Counted from the stretch's first letter, positions 54,243-63,870 are shown. The stretch is 64,000 nt of DNA from Candidatus Rifleibacteriota bacterium (GCA_015232575.1 JADFZL010000009.1:124001-188000); one strand, 5' to 3'. Notes: generated by a model from the letters alone, not told the origin. Numbers and translations: made by a program.

Positions 54243-56302
54243 AAATCAAAACGCTCAGAACAAGAACATTCCGGCTTATCTGCCTTTTCCTTTCATTCTC
54301 ATTTCTTCTCTGCATTTATCTTCTAAGACTTTTCTATCTGCAGGTTATTCAATTCGATGACTGGACACAGCGTTCAGAAAACAACCATTTAAGTAAGCGC
54401 AGCATTGATGTAAAACGCGGTGCGATTCTCGACAGAAATGAAAACGAACTGGCAATTTCCGTGGAGACTTACACTCTTTATGTATATACCCCTGAATTAA
54501 AGTCGACAAAAGAAGCTGTGAACCTGCTTGCTCCCTTTCTTCCTCTTTCGAGAGAACAGATTATGGAAAAAATATCTAAAAGAAGGGGTTATGTCCCGGT
54601 ACATAAGAATATAGACCAACCTGTGGCAGTAAAAATATCTGCATTGAAAATACCCGGAGTTATTCTTGAAGAAAATTACAAGAGAGTATATCCGCAAAAT
54701 CGGCTTGCATCGAACTTGATCGGCTTCGCAAGCAGCGATGGAACCGGACTTGAAGGTCTTGAACTGAAGTTTGACCGTACTTTGAGAGGTTACCCTGGAA
54801 TGGCGGTTCAGGGCGGTGTCAGCTATGGGGAAGAAGACGCGAAGGGAACAAAAATTCTTAAAGCTCCTGCCGGCGGATCAAATGTTATTCTCACAATAGA
54901 TTCAATGATTCAGCATATTCTTGAAACTGAACTTCAGGCAATTGTAAAAAAATATCAGCCAATTGATACAACTGCAATCGTAATGGACCCATTCACCGGC
55001 GAGATTCTTGGAATGGCTTGTCTGCCGAATTATGATCTTAACAAATACTCAGACTCGCCCGCTGACAGCCATCGCAATCGTTCAGTTGTTGATTTCTTTG
55101 AACCTGGTTCGTGCATGAAAATCTTCCCGGCTGCACTTGGAATAATGACAGGTAAAATCACAAACTCAACACACTTCAACTGCGTTGGCCACACTGAAGT
55201 AATGGGAAAAAGAATAAAATGCCATGGAAGTCATGGTTCTATTGATATTTTCAAAGCAATAGCGGAATCCTGTAACTCAACCATGGTACAGATTTCTCAG
55301 ATGGTAGAATCAAGGCAGTTGTACAAACTCTATCGTGATCTTGGATTTGGAGCACCGACAGAACTTGAAGTACCATCGGAATCACAGGGGCTTTTCTATC
55401 CGCCATCAAGGTGGTCGGGGCTTTCAGCAGCATCTCTTTGTTTCGGTCAGGAAATAGCTGTTACCGGAATGCAGCTAGTCAGAGCTTACAGCGCTATTGC
55501 AAACGACGGTTGGGTAATGCGTCCGCACCTTATCAAATCAATTGTTTCTCAGAATGGTGATATAAGGGAAGATTTTGAGCCTGAAAAACAGAGAAAAGTA
55601 TTCTCAAAATCACTTGCTGAAAAACTTAGAAAGATGCTTCAAGGTGTTGTTGATAACGGTACCGGGGAACTTGCAAAACTTGAAGAATACAGTGCCGGAG
55701 GAAAAACCAGCACCGCTCAGAAAGCCAACCCGGCAGGCGGATATTTTCAGGATAAAGTGGTTACTTCATTCATTGGAATTGTTCCGGCAAATAACCCGCG
55801 TTTTGTATTGTTTGTTGCAGCAAATGAACCGAAAGGCGATGAAAAAACACTTTTCGGCGGCAAAGTCGCTGCTCCGGTTTTTTCAGTAATTGCAGATAGA
55901 ATTCTCAAGCATCTCAAAGTTCCACCCGAATTTCCTGCAAAAAATGCTTCTAAAACCGCAACAGAAACTTTGAATGCATCCCAAACCAAAATTTCTGTTG
56001 CAAAGCTGCCTGATCAGAAGAATGCTTCAAAAACCCCTGAAAAAACCGCGTCTCAGACAAAGTCTGTATCGCTTAACGACTTCATTCCACCAGATTCCCA
56101 GAAAAATTTTCATCCCAAAGTTGATGTTATTCCCGATTTTAAAGGGCTTACTCTAAAAGAGGCTGCAAGTATGGCAAAGAACCTTGACCTGCCGGTACAA
56201 CTTGTCGGAAATGGTGTCGCAGTTGACCAATCACCCAAAGCAGGCTCAAATAACATATTAAATTCGCCCATCACAGTAAAATTTTCACCCGACGGAACAT
56301 GA
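54239..56302 (+). CDS. ftsI: FtsI-type penicillin-binding protein with C-terminal PASTA domain
   Basis: 687 residues. A membrane anchor (about 10-35) is followed by a dimerisation domain (KRGAILDRNENELAISV, GLEGLELKFDRTLRG) and the transpeptidase domain with SxxK at Ser291-Lys294 (PGSCMKI), SxN at Ser344-Asn346 (ESCNSTM) and KTS at 489-491 (GGKTSTAQ, where many PBPs have KTG). A Ser/Thr/Lys-rich linker (about 560-620) leads to one PASTA domain (VIPDFKGLTLKEAASMAKNLDLP). It cross-links septal peptidoglycan. The PASTA domain is typical of the Spo VD/PBP2x branch. It overlaps rsmH by 4 bp. Confidence 0.95.
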   Translation: MKIKTLRTRTFRLICLFLSFSFLLCIYLLRLFYLQVIQFDDWTQRSENNHLSKRSIDVKRGAILDRNENELAISVETYTLYVYTPELKSTKEAVNLLAPFLPLSREQIMEKISKRRGYVPVHKNIDQPVAVKISALKIPGVILEENYKRVYPQNRLASNLIGFASSDGTGLEGLELKFDRTLRGYPGMAVQGGVSYGEEDAKGTKILKAPAGGSNVILTIDSMIQHILETELQAIVKKYQPIDTTAIVMDPFTGEILGMACLPNYDLNKYSDSPADSHRNRSVVDFFEPGSCMKIFPAALGIMTGKITNSTHFNCVGHTEVMGKRIKCHGSHGSIDIFKAIAESCNSTMVQISQMVESRQLYKLYRDLGFGAPTELEVPSESQGLFYPPSRWSGLSAASLCFGQEIAVTGMQLVRAYSAIANDGWVMRPHLIKSIVSQNGDIREDFEPEKQRKVFSKSLAEKLRKMLQGVVDNGTGELAKLEEYSAGGKTSTAQKANPAGGYFQDKVVTSFIGIVPANNPRFVLFVAANEPKGDEKTLFGGKVAAPVFSVIADRILKHLKVPPEFPAKNASKTATETLNASQTKISVAKLPDQKNASKTPEKTASQTKSVSLNDFIPPDSQKNFHPKVDVIPDFKGLTLKEAASMAKNLDLPVQLVGNGVAVDQSPKAGSNNILNSPITVKFSPDGT

Positions 56303-56325
56303 GTTTATTTAAGAAAGGTACTACG

Positions 56326-57810
56326 ATGAAAAATCTCCAATCAATATTGCCTTCCGACATTCTGGAAATCCAAAACAACAGAGATGCTGCGGTGTATGAC
56401 GTTACATGTGATTCCAGAAATGTCACACGTGGAGCGTTTTTTGTTGCGCTTTCGGGTGCAAAAGCAGACGGAAGCGAATTTATAAATGAGGCAATCAGAA
56501 AAGGTGCCTGCGCGGTTATCTGTGAAAAAGTCCCACAGCAAACTGATGTTCCATGTATACGTGTTCCCAATGCAAGAAAAGCTCTTTCAGAAGTGGCTTC
56601 GAAGTTTTTTGATCATCCGGATCGAAAGGCAACCATTTTTGGAATCACTGGTACAAAAGGAAAAACTACGTCCTCGTATCTGATACAGTCTATACTCAAA
56701 AGCCATTTTGGAATGGCTTTCAGATTTGGAACAGTTGAATATGACCTCTGGTTCGATAAAAGACCGGCAAAAAATACAACTCCAGAGTCTGTCGAAATTT
56801 TCAGGCTTCTTGATGAATGCCTTAAAAGAGATGTCAGATCAGGTGTCATGGAAGTCAGTTCACATGCCCTGAAAACATGGAGAGTTGAAAATCTTGCATT
56901 GTCTGCCGCCGGATTTTCAAATCTTTCACTCGAACATACTGAATTTCATCCAACAATGCAGGATTACTTTGAAGCAAAAAAACGCCTTTTTACTGAATTG
57001 CTTCCAGATTCAAGCCCGGCTGTAGTATTCATTGATGATGAATGGGGTGAAAAACTCGCTGAAGATTGCAAAAGCGCCGGGAAAAACATTGTTACAGTAA
57101 GTGTTTCAAATCAATCAGCCAATTTTTTTGCGCATAACATTTCATTTTCACCGACGAAAACGCAGTTTTCTATAATGCACAGAGGCAAGTCATTCCCGCT
57201 TTCAATAAACCTTCCCGGGCCATTTAATCTGAAAAATGCTCTTCTCAGTGCAACACTTACACATTCTACCGGAATAGACCTTGAAACAATAGCTTACGGA
57301 CTTGAAAAAGTCACAAATGTTCCCGGAAGATTCGAAACAATATCAAACACAAAAAACCTCATGGTTGTTGTAGATTACGCACATTCGCCTGATTCCCTGA
57401 AAAATGTCATTGAAGCTGCCAGAGCAATGACTGAGAAACGCATTATCACTGTATTTGGCTGCGGCGGCGACCGATCGCATGAAAAAAGGCCAATTATGGG
57501 AAAAATTGCAGCATCTCTTGCAGATGTTGTTATTGTTACCAGCGATAATCCGCGTTCAGAAGACCCTGAAAAAATTATTTCAGAAATATCTGCAGGAATA
57601 GACAAAATTCATCCTGTTGACCGTGCTGTGGTTCACAAAATCCCGGATAGAAAGTCTGCGATTGAAACGGCCATAAATATGGCTCATCCGGGGGATATTG
57701 TACTTATCGCCGGAAAGGGCCACGAATCCGGGCAGATATTCTCAGATCACACGATTCCTTTCGACGACCGAAAAGTTGCCAGAGAAGTATTGGAGAAATC
57801 TTCTCAATAA
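56326..57810 (+). CDS. murE: UDP-MurNAc-L-Ala-D-Glu: meso-diaminopimelate ligase MurE
   Basis: 494 residues from the ATG at 56326 with an AAAGG site; an ATG at 56299 overlapping the PBP stop is an alternative. Mur-ligase signature: GITGTKGKTTSSYLI (ATP loop), then MEVSSHALKTWR, VVVDYAHSPDSLKNVI and TSDNPRSEDPEKII. The DNPR motif at 407-410 is the meso-diaminopimelate specificity signature, while lysine-type enzymes differ there. This indicates A1-gamma-type peptidoglycan. Palindromic elements separate it from murF. Confidence 0.97.
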   Translation: MKNLQSILPSDILEIQNNRDAAVYDVTCDSRNVTRGAFFVALSGAKADGSEFINEAIRKGACAVICEKVPQQTDVPCIRVPNARKALSEVASKFFDHPDRKATIFGITGTKGKTTSSYLIQSILKSHFGMAFRFGTVEYDLWFDKRPAKNTTPESVEIFRLLDECLKRDVRSGVMEVSSHALKTWRVENLALSAAGFSNLSLEHTEFHPTMQDYFEAKKRLFTELLPDSSPAVVFIDDEWGEKLAEDCKSAGKNIVTVSVSNQSANFFAHNISFSPTKTQFSIMHRGKSFPLSINLPGPFNLKNALLSATLTHSTGIDLETIAYGLEKVTNVPGRFETISNTKNLMVVVDYAHSPDSLKNVIEAARAMTEKRIITVFGCGGDRSHEKRPIMGKIAASLADVVIVTSDNPRSEDPEKIISEISAGIDKIHPVDRAVVHKIPDRKSAIETAINMAHPGDIVLIAGKGHESGQIFSDHTIPFDDRKVAREVLEKSSQ

Positions 57811-57835
57811 TCAGGGAGGAATCGCTTTATTCAGT

Positions 57836-57984
57836 TGCCATCTCGACCAAAGGGAGAGATCTCAAAATGGTTGTCAGATTTGGTGGATGCGTCATTTGTT
57901 GCGGGGAAATACTTTATTCATTGTCATCTCGAACGAATGTGAGAGATCTCAAATGCGAGATTTCTCCCTTCGGTCGAAATGACA
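57836..57984. repeat. palindromic hairpin element: half copy plus full copy 6
   Basis: 57836-57863 is a left arm only (TGCCATCTCGACCAAAGGGA, GAGATCTC). 57922-57984 is a full copy (TGTCATCTCGAACGAATG ... TGCGAGATTTCTCCCTTCGG ... GAAATGACA). Both lie in the 233 bp between murE and murF, a junction that is normally tight. Confidence 0.92.
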
Positions 57985-58043
57985 GCAAAAAATGAAACAC
58001 ATACCCCGAAAGATTGGGTAGATACTATTGGAGGGTTGAAAAA

Positions 58044-59429
58044 ATGTCAGACTGGACGATAGGAAATCTTGGCGAAGCTCTTTCAAACGATCTTAATGCG
58101 CCCTTTCAAACAAGCAATGTTGAAATCAAAGGATTTTCAATTGATTCCCGGACAGTAATGCCAGGGGATGTGTTCGTTGCAATAAAGGGTGAGAATTTTG
58201 ATGGTCATAATTTTATTGCCGATGCTCTGAAAAACGGATCTTCAGCGATTATCGCATCAGAAAAAGTAGAATCTAATGGTAAAACTGTTTTTCAGGTGAA
58301 AGATACCCTTGTTGCATTGCAAAATCTTGCCAGATGGCACCGAAACCGTCATAAGGCAAGATTTATCGGAATCACCGGCTCTAACGGGAAAACAACAACG
58401 AAAGAAATGCTGTACCATTTATTTTCCGGTATTGAAGAGACATTTTCCACCAAAGGAAACCTGAATAACCACATCGGACTTCCGTTGAGCATTCTGAGAA
58501 TTCCTCTTTCCGTAAAAGTTGCAATAATTGAAATGGGAATGAATCATCCGGGCGAAATCAGGTTTTTGTGCGGAATTGCAAAACCTGATGATGCGCTGAT
58601 AACCAACATCGGTCCTGCGCACATTGGAATCCTCGGCAGCCTTGAAAACATTGCCAATGCAAAATCAGAAATTCTTGAAGGAATATCAGAAAATGGTTAT
58701 GCGTTCTTGCCGGGAGATGATCCATTCTGCGGACTTCTCGTGGAAAAAACCAGGGCAAAAGTTTTCAGATTTGGATTCAAGAAAGACAATGATATAACTG
58801 CAACAGATATCTGCATTAATTCAACTGAAGGCAGTTCTGCAATAGTTAATTTCGAGGAAAATGTACAACCCGTGAACCTTCTGGTTCCGGGCAGACATAA
58901 TATTCAGAACGCTATTGCTGCAATAGCCTGCTGCACTCTCGCAGGAAACAGTTTCAGCAGTGCAATCCGAAGAATGGAGTCGTTCAAACCAGTTACAGCA
59001 AGACTTGAAACAATTTCTATTGCCGGAATGAATGTCATACTCGACTGCTATAATGCTAATCCGGCATCAATGCGCGAGGCAGTAAAGTGGCTTTCATCAT
59101 GCAGTGGAAGAAAGATCGCTGTCCTGGGGGACATGCGCGAACTTGGTGAATTTTCAACGGAATATCACCGCGAAATCGGTAAGACCTGCGCTGAATCCGA
59201 AATAGACATGCTTGTTGCAGTCGGTCAGGAATCGGCACACATTGCAGAAAGCGCATCAGCTTCCGGAATGAAGAAAGTTTTTCATTTCAAGGACCTGAAA
59301 TCAGCCGCAGACAACCTCAAATTGCAGCTCGAAGAGGGCGACAACGTTTTGCTGAAAGCAAGTCGCGGAATGCACTTTGAATCAATATGCAAACAAGTCT
59401 GGCCACAGATTCGAATTGACCTGCATTAA
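58044..59429 (+). CDS. murF: UDP-MurNAc-tripeptide: D-Ala-D-Ala ligase MurF
   Basis: 461 residues from the ATG at 58044 with a TTGGAGGG site; an in-frame start ten codons earlier is less likely. Segments: FSIDSRTVMPGDVFVAIKGENFDGHNF, FIGITGSNGKTTTKEML (ATP loop), VAIIEMGMNHPGEIRFLCGIAKPDDALITNIGPAHIGILGS, DCYNANPASMREAV and LLKASRGMHFE. The enzyme adds D-Ala-D-Ala to complete the pentapeptide precursor. Separated from mraY by 21 bp. Confidence 0.98.
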   Translation: MSDWTIGNLGEALSNDLNAPFQTSNVEIKGFSIDSRTVMPGDVFVAIKGENFDGHNFIADALKNGSSAIIASEKVESNGKTVFQVKDTLVALQNLARWHRNRHKARFIGITGSNGKTTTKEMLYHLFSGIEETFSTKGNLNNHIGLPLSILRIPLSVKVAIIEMGMNHPGEIRFLCGIAKPDDALITNIGPAHIGILGSLENIANAKSEILEGISENGYAFLPGDDPFCGLLVEKTRAKVFRFGFKKDNDITATDICINSTEGSSAIVNFEENVQPVNLLVPGRHNIQNAIAAIACCTLAGNSFSSAIRRMESFKPVTARLETISIAGMNVILDCYNANPASMREAVKWLSSCSGRKIAVLGDMRELGEFSTEYHREIGKTCAESEIDMLVAVGQESAHIAESASASGMKKVFHFKDLKSAADNLKLQLEEGDNVLLKASRGMHFESICKQVWPQIRIDLH

Positions 59430-59450
59430 AACACTTTGAAGGAAATGTAG

Positions 59451-60554
59451 ATGTTGACTTTATATGTTGAATCGATTCTGGTGCGGTTTCTGTTGAGTTT
59501 TTTTCTTTCGTTTATTCTTACTCTGATTATTGGTCCGCATGTTGTGGAAGCACTCAAAAGAAGACAAATCGGTCAGAGTATCAGAGAAGAAGGCGTTCAG
59601 GAGCATAAGAAAAAAGCCGGTATTCCAACAATGGGCGGAATAATGATTCTTTTGCCGGTTTGTCTTATGTGCATACTTTTTGCGAAACCAACATATCCGC
59701 TTCTGGCGGCGTTTCTGGCAATGTTTGCGAATGCAGTTATCGGCGGTCTGGACGATCTGACCAAAGTTCTCAAAGCACGTTCTCTTGGGCTGACTCCGAG
59801 ACAAAAGCTCTTCGGGCAAATCACCATCGGAATACTTACCGGCATCGCAGCCAGGTATTTCTTTTCAATGAATGATACGCAAATTTTCAATTCTGCAGAA
59901 AACACCTCTGCGGCAATAACATCAGGTTCTGTTTTCATGCCGTTTTATGGCATGATCAATCTTGGATTGCTGTACATACCATTTGTAACATTTGTACTTG
60001 TCGGAAGCTCGAATGCAGTAAATCTGACTGACGGCCTGGATGGTCTTGCAGGTGGAACAGGTTTTATTGCTTTTTCAGCTTTTGCATTTATATCGCTTAT
60101 ATGTGGTAATTCAGAGTTTGCAAGGTTACTTTCTGTGCCATATCTTCCAGAATGCCGTGAATTGGCCGTATTGTGCGGAGCATTAATGGGAGGATGTCTC
60201 GGTTTTCTATGGTTTAATGCTAATCCGGCCCAGGTTTTCATGGGTGACACCGGGTCTCTCGCTCTGGGAGGAGCGCTTGGAGCAACTGCAGTATGTCTGA
60301 GAAATGAAGTCATATTGTGCATTATCGGTGGAATATTTGTTGCAGAAGCTCTTTCAGTAATAATACAAGTCTCATATTTCAAGTATTCCGGTGGGAAAAG
60401 AGTTTTCCGTATGAGCCCAATTCATCATCACTTCGAACTATGCGGCTGGCCCGAACAAAAGGTCGTAGCCAGATTCTGCATTACCGGCCTGCTTTTTGCA
60501 ATCGCCGGCATCTCGCTTCTCGTCTGCTATCCACTGGTAAATAACTTAAATTAG
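59451..60554 (+). CDS. mraY: phospho-MurNAc-pentapeptide transferase MraY
   Basis: 367 residues with about ten membrane helices and a GAAGGAAATG site. Family motifs: KKAGIPTMGGIMIL, GGLDDLTKVLKARSLGLTPRQKLFGQ, NAVNLTDGLDGLAGGTG, FMGDTGSLALGGALG and MSPIHHHFELCGWPEQKVV. It makes lipid I from UDP-MurNAc-pentapeptide and undecaprenyl phosphate. murD and ftsW, which usually follow, are absent; a palindromic element and an unrelated membrane protein gene follow instead. Confidence 0.98.
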   Translation: MLTLYVESILVRFLLSFFLSFILTLIIGPHVVEALKRRQIGQSIREEGVQEHKKKAGIPTMGGIMILLPVCLMCILFAKPTYPLLAAFLAMFANAVIGGLDDLTKVLKARSLGLTPRQKLFGQITIGILTGIAARYFFSMNDTQIFNSAENTSAAITSGSVFMPFYGMINLGLLYIPFVTFVLVGSSNAVNLTDGLDGLAGGTGFIAFSAFAFISLICGNSEFARLLSVPYLPECRELAVLCGALMGGCLGFLWFNANPAQVFMGDTGSLALGGALGATAVCLRNEVILCIIGGIFVAEALSVIIQVSYFKYSGGKRVFRMSPIHHHFELCGWPEQKVVARFCITGLLFAIAGISLLVCYPLVNNLN

Positions 60555-60577
60555 CACCCTTCGTGCGAACTTTTCAT

Positions 60578-60659
60578 TGTCATCTCGACCGAAGAGAGAG
60601 ATCTCCGAAAGGTTAGATCAAAAAAAAATGCGAGATTTCTCCCTTCGGTCGAAATGACA
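60578..60659. repeat. palindromic hairpin element, copy 7
   Basis: Left arm TGTCATCTCGACCGAAGAGA with GAGATCTCC, spacer GAAAGGTTAGATC plus A-run, right arm TGCGAGATTTCTCCCTTCGG with TCGAAATGACA. One of the best-paired copies. It separates mraY from the YdjM-like gene. Confidence 0.93.
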
Positions 60660-60710
60660 GCAAAAACATAACCCACGTAACTTAAATGGAGATGCTCATA
60701 CAAAAAACTT

Positions 60711-61220
60711 ATGCTTATTGGTACACACATCTCACTGCCTTATATTACCGGAGCTCTGGCTACTATAGCGAGTAAAAAGGCGGGCTTCGGGAAGTTGTTC
60801 ACTGCACGCAATCTTCTAATTGCAAGCATTTTCGGCATGCTTCCGGACATGCTGTCTATCCATGTCTCACAGGAAGCAAGGCACGCAAGTTATACTCACA
60901 CAATATGGTTTATTCTTGCCTGTACAAGTTTTCTGCCGATATTTGGGCTTAAACCGTTGAGAAGGTTATTTCCAACTGCTGTACTTGCAGTTTACGCTGT
61001 TTTTTTACATGTAATCTGCGACATGATTTCAGGAGGAGTTCCCTTCTCGGGGGTTGGAAATGGAATAACCGGCGATTATTATGTGATGCCTGAATATTGG
61101 ATTCCCATGGATGTCTTTTTCACTTACATCTCATGGAATCTGTACAAGAAATACCTCAGAGAGGACCAGGAAGAAATTCCAATCTCTGTTGTCTGCGAGC
61201 CCGTAAGGATAGAAAAATAA
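60711..61220 (+). CDS. YdjM/DUF457-like membrane-bound metal-dependent hydrolase family protein
   Basis: 169 residues with about four hydrophobic segments. The N-terminal MLIGTHISLPYITGAL, the SIFGMLPDMLSIHVSQEARHASYTHTIWF stretch and FLHVICDMISGGVPFS provide the spaced His and Asp residues of the DUF457/YdjM family (annotated as metal-dependent hydrolases of the inner membrane). True activity is not established for most members. It is the last plus-strand gene before a bidirectional terminator. Confidence 0.82.
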   Translation: MLIGTHISLPYITGALATIASKKAGFGKLFTARNLLIASIFGMLPDMLSIHVSQEARHASYTHTIWFILACTSFLPIFGLKPLRRLFPTAVLAVYAVFLHVICDMISGGVPFSGVGNGITGDYYVMPEYWIPMDVFFTYISWNLYKKYLREDQEEIPISVVCEPVRIEK

Positions 61221-61249
61221 AACGGTGCGAATTATATTCGCACCGTTTT
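61219..61249. terminator. bidirectional rho-independent terminator
   Basis: AAAACGGTGCGAA and TTCGCACCGTTTT pair perfectly with a five-base loop. The flanking A and T runs serve both the plus-strand YdjM-like gene and the minus-strand pnp gene. Confidence 0.95.
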
Positions 61250-61270
61250 ATTTATATTATTTACCTGTAG

Positions 61271-63487
61271 TTAATTGCGACGTGGGCCGCCTGGGTTGTC
61301 TCTGTTAAATCTTGGAGGTCCTGACGGTGCTGCTGGTGCGGCTCCGCCTGATGATGCTGCTCCACCTGCCGGTTCTGGCATTGTTGCTTTGCGGGATAGG
61401 TTTACCCTGCCCTGGCTATCAATTTCGAGAACCTTTACAGTTACTTCATCGCCAATGTTAACTACGTCTTCGACTTTGTTAACTCTTGCATGATCGAGCT
61501 GACTGATATGGACCATTCCTTCAATTCCGGGAAGAATTTCAACAAACGCTCCGAATTTCATGACGCGTTTCACTTTTCCGGTGTAGGTTTTTCCAACTTC
61601 GGCGTCTTCGGTAAGCTGTCTGATCATGAAAATGGCTTTTTCAATAGCTGCAGCATCAGCGCTGACGATATTAATCTTGCCATCATCTTCAGTTTCAAGA
61701 GTAACTTTTGCTTCTTCCTGAATTCTTCTGATCATCTTTCCGCCTGGCCCGATAACGTTTCTGATCTTTTCCGGATCAATTTCAATGGTGATAATTCTCG
61801 GAGCATAGCGTGAAAGCTCAGTTCTGGGCTTTTCAAGCGAACTTACCATGATATCAAGAATGTGGAATCTGCCTTCTTTAGCCTGCGCAAGAGCTGTGCG
61901 CATGATTTCAAGAGTTACTCCCTCAATCTTTATATCCATCTGAAGTGCTGTAACACCTTTTTTAGTTCCTGCAACCTTGAAATCCATGTCGCCGAAGTGA
62001 TCTTCGTCGCCCAGGATATCTGACAGAACCTTAAAGTTGTCGCCTTCTTTGATAAGACCCATTGCAATTCCGGCAACATGCGACTTCATCGGAACACCAG
62101 CATCCATCATTGCCAGACTGCCTGAACAAACAGATGCCATAGATGACGATCCGTTCGAAGAAAGAATTTCACTTACTACGCGAATAGTATAGGGGAATTC
62201 ATCTTTCGGCGGAACGATCTGCGCAAGAGCTCTTTCAGCAAGAGCACCATGACCGATTTCACGTCTTCCCGGCCCTCTCAGCGGCTTTACTTCACCAGTT
62301 GAGAATGGCGGGAAATTATAGTGAAGAATGAAATGCTTTTTGTATTCTTCATCAAGTCCGTCGATTGTCTGTGAATCGCAATCAGCTCCGAGTGTTACTA
62401 CTCCGAGGGACTGGGTTTGCCCGCGTGTGAAGAGGGCTGAGCCATGTGTTCTCGGAAGGAATCCGGATGCGCAGGTAATCGGTCTGATGCTGGTCAGATT
62501 GCGCCCGTCAATTCTGCGTGCTTCGTTAAGAATCATTGAGCGCATTTCATTGCTGATCATTGTTTCAAGAAGCAATTTTGCTGCAGAATATTTTTTCGCA
62601 CCTGTTTCTTCGCCATATTTGGCGAGAACAGTATCTTTGAGTTTTTTTCCAAGCTGTACAAGTTTTTGCTTGCGTGCTGTTCTTTCAGGTGTATTCAATG
62701 CGTCTTTTATGTCAGCAAGGATACATTCTTTTGTCAGGTTGCTCAATTCTTCGTCAGGAGCAGGTGGCGTAACGATCTGTTTCGGCTTGCCTGCTTTTCC
62801 GGCGAGTTCTTTCTGGGTGGCTGCTAACTTTTTAATGTTTGAATGGGCAAACGCAAGTGCTTCTACCAGTTCGTCTTCGCCGATTTCCTTTGAACCTGAT
62901 TCAACCATTGTTATTGCGTCTTCTGTGCCGGCCACTATCATGTCAAGTGTGCTGTTTTCAAGTTCAACACATGTTGGATTCAGAACCAGAGCACCATTGA
63001 CCTTTCCGACTCTCACAGCACCTACTGGCTTTGAGAAAGGAATTTCCGAAATCAGAAGTGCGCAGGATGCGGCATTCATAGCCATTACGTCAACCTGATT
63101 GATCAGATCATAAGAAAGAACATATATGACAACCTGAACTTCATTGAAGTAATGATCGGGAAACATCGGTCTGAGAGGCCGATCAATGAGACGGCAGGTC
63201 AGGATTTCCTTACCTGTCGGTCTTCCCTCGCGTTTGAAAAACCCTCCGGGAATTCGCCCTGCGGCATAAGTTTTTTCGAAATAATCTACCGTGAGAGGGA
63301 AAAAATCAATTCCTTCACGAGGTTCGGCTGCTGCTACAACCGTTGCTATAACTACAGAATCACCCATTCGTGCCACGACGGCACCGGAAGCCTGTCCGGC
63401 CATCAAACCTGTTTCGAAAGTTAGATCACCTTTGTCAAGCTTGCACGCAACAATTGAGAAGGAATTTTCTGACCCCGTTGTTGTCAT
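61271..63487 (-). CDS. pnp: polyribonucleotide nucleotidyltransferase (PNPase)
   Basis: 738 residues. Two RNase PH domains (about 10-145: GRIPGGFFKREGRPTGKEILTCRLIDRPLRPMFP; about 320-550: GSALFTRGQTQSLGVVTLG, GHGALAERALAQIVP, ILGDEDHFGDMDFKVAGTKKGVTALQMDIK), then a KH domain (IRNVIGPGGKMIRRIQEE) and an S1 domain (GKVKRVMKFGAFVEILPGIEGMVHISQL). The C-terminal tail is Gly/Ala/Pro-rich (PAGGAASSGGAAPAAPSG). It degrades RNA from the 3' end with phosphate. It follows rpsO by 3 bp, the standard gene pair. Confidence 0.98.
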   Translation of the reverse strand: MTTTGSENSFSIVACKLDKGDLTFETGLMAGQASGAVVARMGDSVVIATVVAAAEPREGIDFFPLTVDYFEKTYAAGRIPGGFFKREGRPTGKEILTCRLIDRPLRPMFPDHYFNEVQVVIYVLSYDLINQVDVMAMNAASCALLISEIPFSKPVGAVRVGKVNGALVLNPTCVELENSTLDMIVAGTEDAITMVESGSKEIGEDELVEALAFAHSNIKKLAATQKELAGKAGKPKQIVTPPAPDEELSNLTKECILADIKDALNTPERTARKQKLVQLGKKLKDTVLAKYGEETGAKKYSAAKLLLETMISNEMRSMILNEARRIDGRNLTSIRPITCASGFLPRTHGSALFTRGQTQSLGVVTLGADCDSQTIDGLDEEYKKHFILHYNFPPFSTGEVKPLRGPGRREIGHGALAERALAQIVPPKDEFPYTIRVVSEILSSNGSSSMASVCSGSLAMMDAGVPMKSHVAGIAMGLIKEGDNFKVLSDILGDEDHFGDMDFKVAGTKKGVTALQMDIKIEGVTLEIMRTALAQAKEGRFHILDIMVSSLEKPRTELSRYAPRIITIEIDPEKIRNVIGPGGKMIRRIQEEAKVTLETEDDGKINIVSADAAAIEKAIFMIRQLTEDAEVGKTYTGKVKRVMKFGAFVEILPGIEGMVHISQLDHARVNKVEDVVNIGDEVTVKVLEIDSQGRVNLSRKATMPEPAGGAASSGGAAPAAPSGPPRFNRDNPGGPRRN

Positions 63488-63490
63488 CGT

Positions 63491-63760
63491 TTACCGCCTG
63501 ATTCCGAGACGCTTGATAAGAGCCTGATAGCCCTCGAAGTTTCGGTCTTTGAGATAAGACAAATGGCGCTTTCTTGCACCAATCATTTTAAGAAGACCAC
63601 GTCTTGAATGGTGGTCTTTTGGATTTTTTTCAAAATGGGAGGCGAGATTGTTGATTCTTGTTGTAAGAATTGCAACCTGTACTTCTGGCGAACCGGTATC
63701 TTTTTCAGTTCGTCTGTAATCCTGAATTACTTTGATCTTCTGTTCTTTTTCGATAGACAT
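63491..63760 (-). CDS. rpsO: 30S ribosomal protein S15
   Basis: 89 residues from the ATG at 63760, which follows a TAAGGAGA site; the usual S15 length. Recognised segments: TGSPEVQVAILTTRINNLASHFEKNPKDHHSRRGLLKMIGARKRHLSYL. It binds 16S rRNA in the central domain. It is cotranscribed with pnp. Confidence 0.98.
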   Translation of the reverse strand: MSIEKEQKIKVIQDYRRTEKDTGSPEVQVAILTTRINNLASHFEKNPKDHHSRRGLLKMIGARKRHLSYLKDRNFEGYQALIKRLGIRR

Positions 63761-63870
63761 TTTTTTAAATCTCCTTAAATTATTCGTATATCCAAGCATC
63801 GCCGCAACGGGCAGACCCTAGAAATACCCCGGTATTATAACACTTTTTTCAGAAAATTCATACTAAAAAA

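Noticed and set aside
11668..60659. The palindromic copies as a CRISPR array or as ordinary terminators
   Set aside because: They are dispersed over nearly 50 kb with no regular spacers, and most lack a T-run after the stem; several lie where no terminator is needed.
62328..63098. A 256-codon open frame on the plus strand
   Set aside because: It lies fully antisense to pnp, a certain gene, and its translation is low-complexity Ser/Ala/Pro without any domain or ribosome site.
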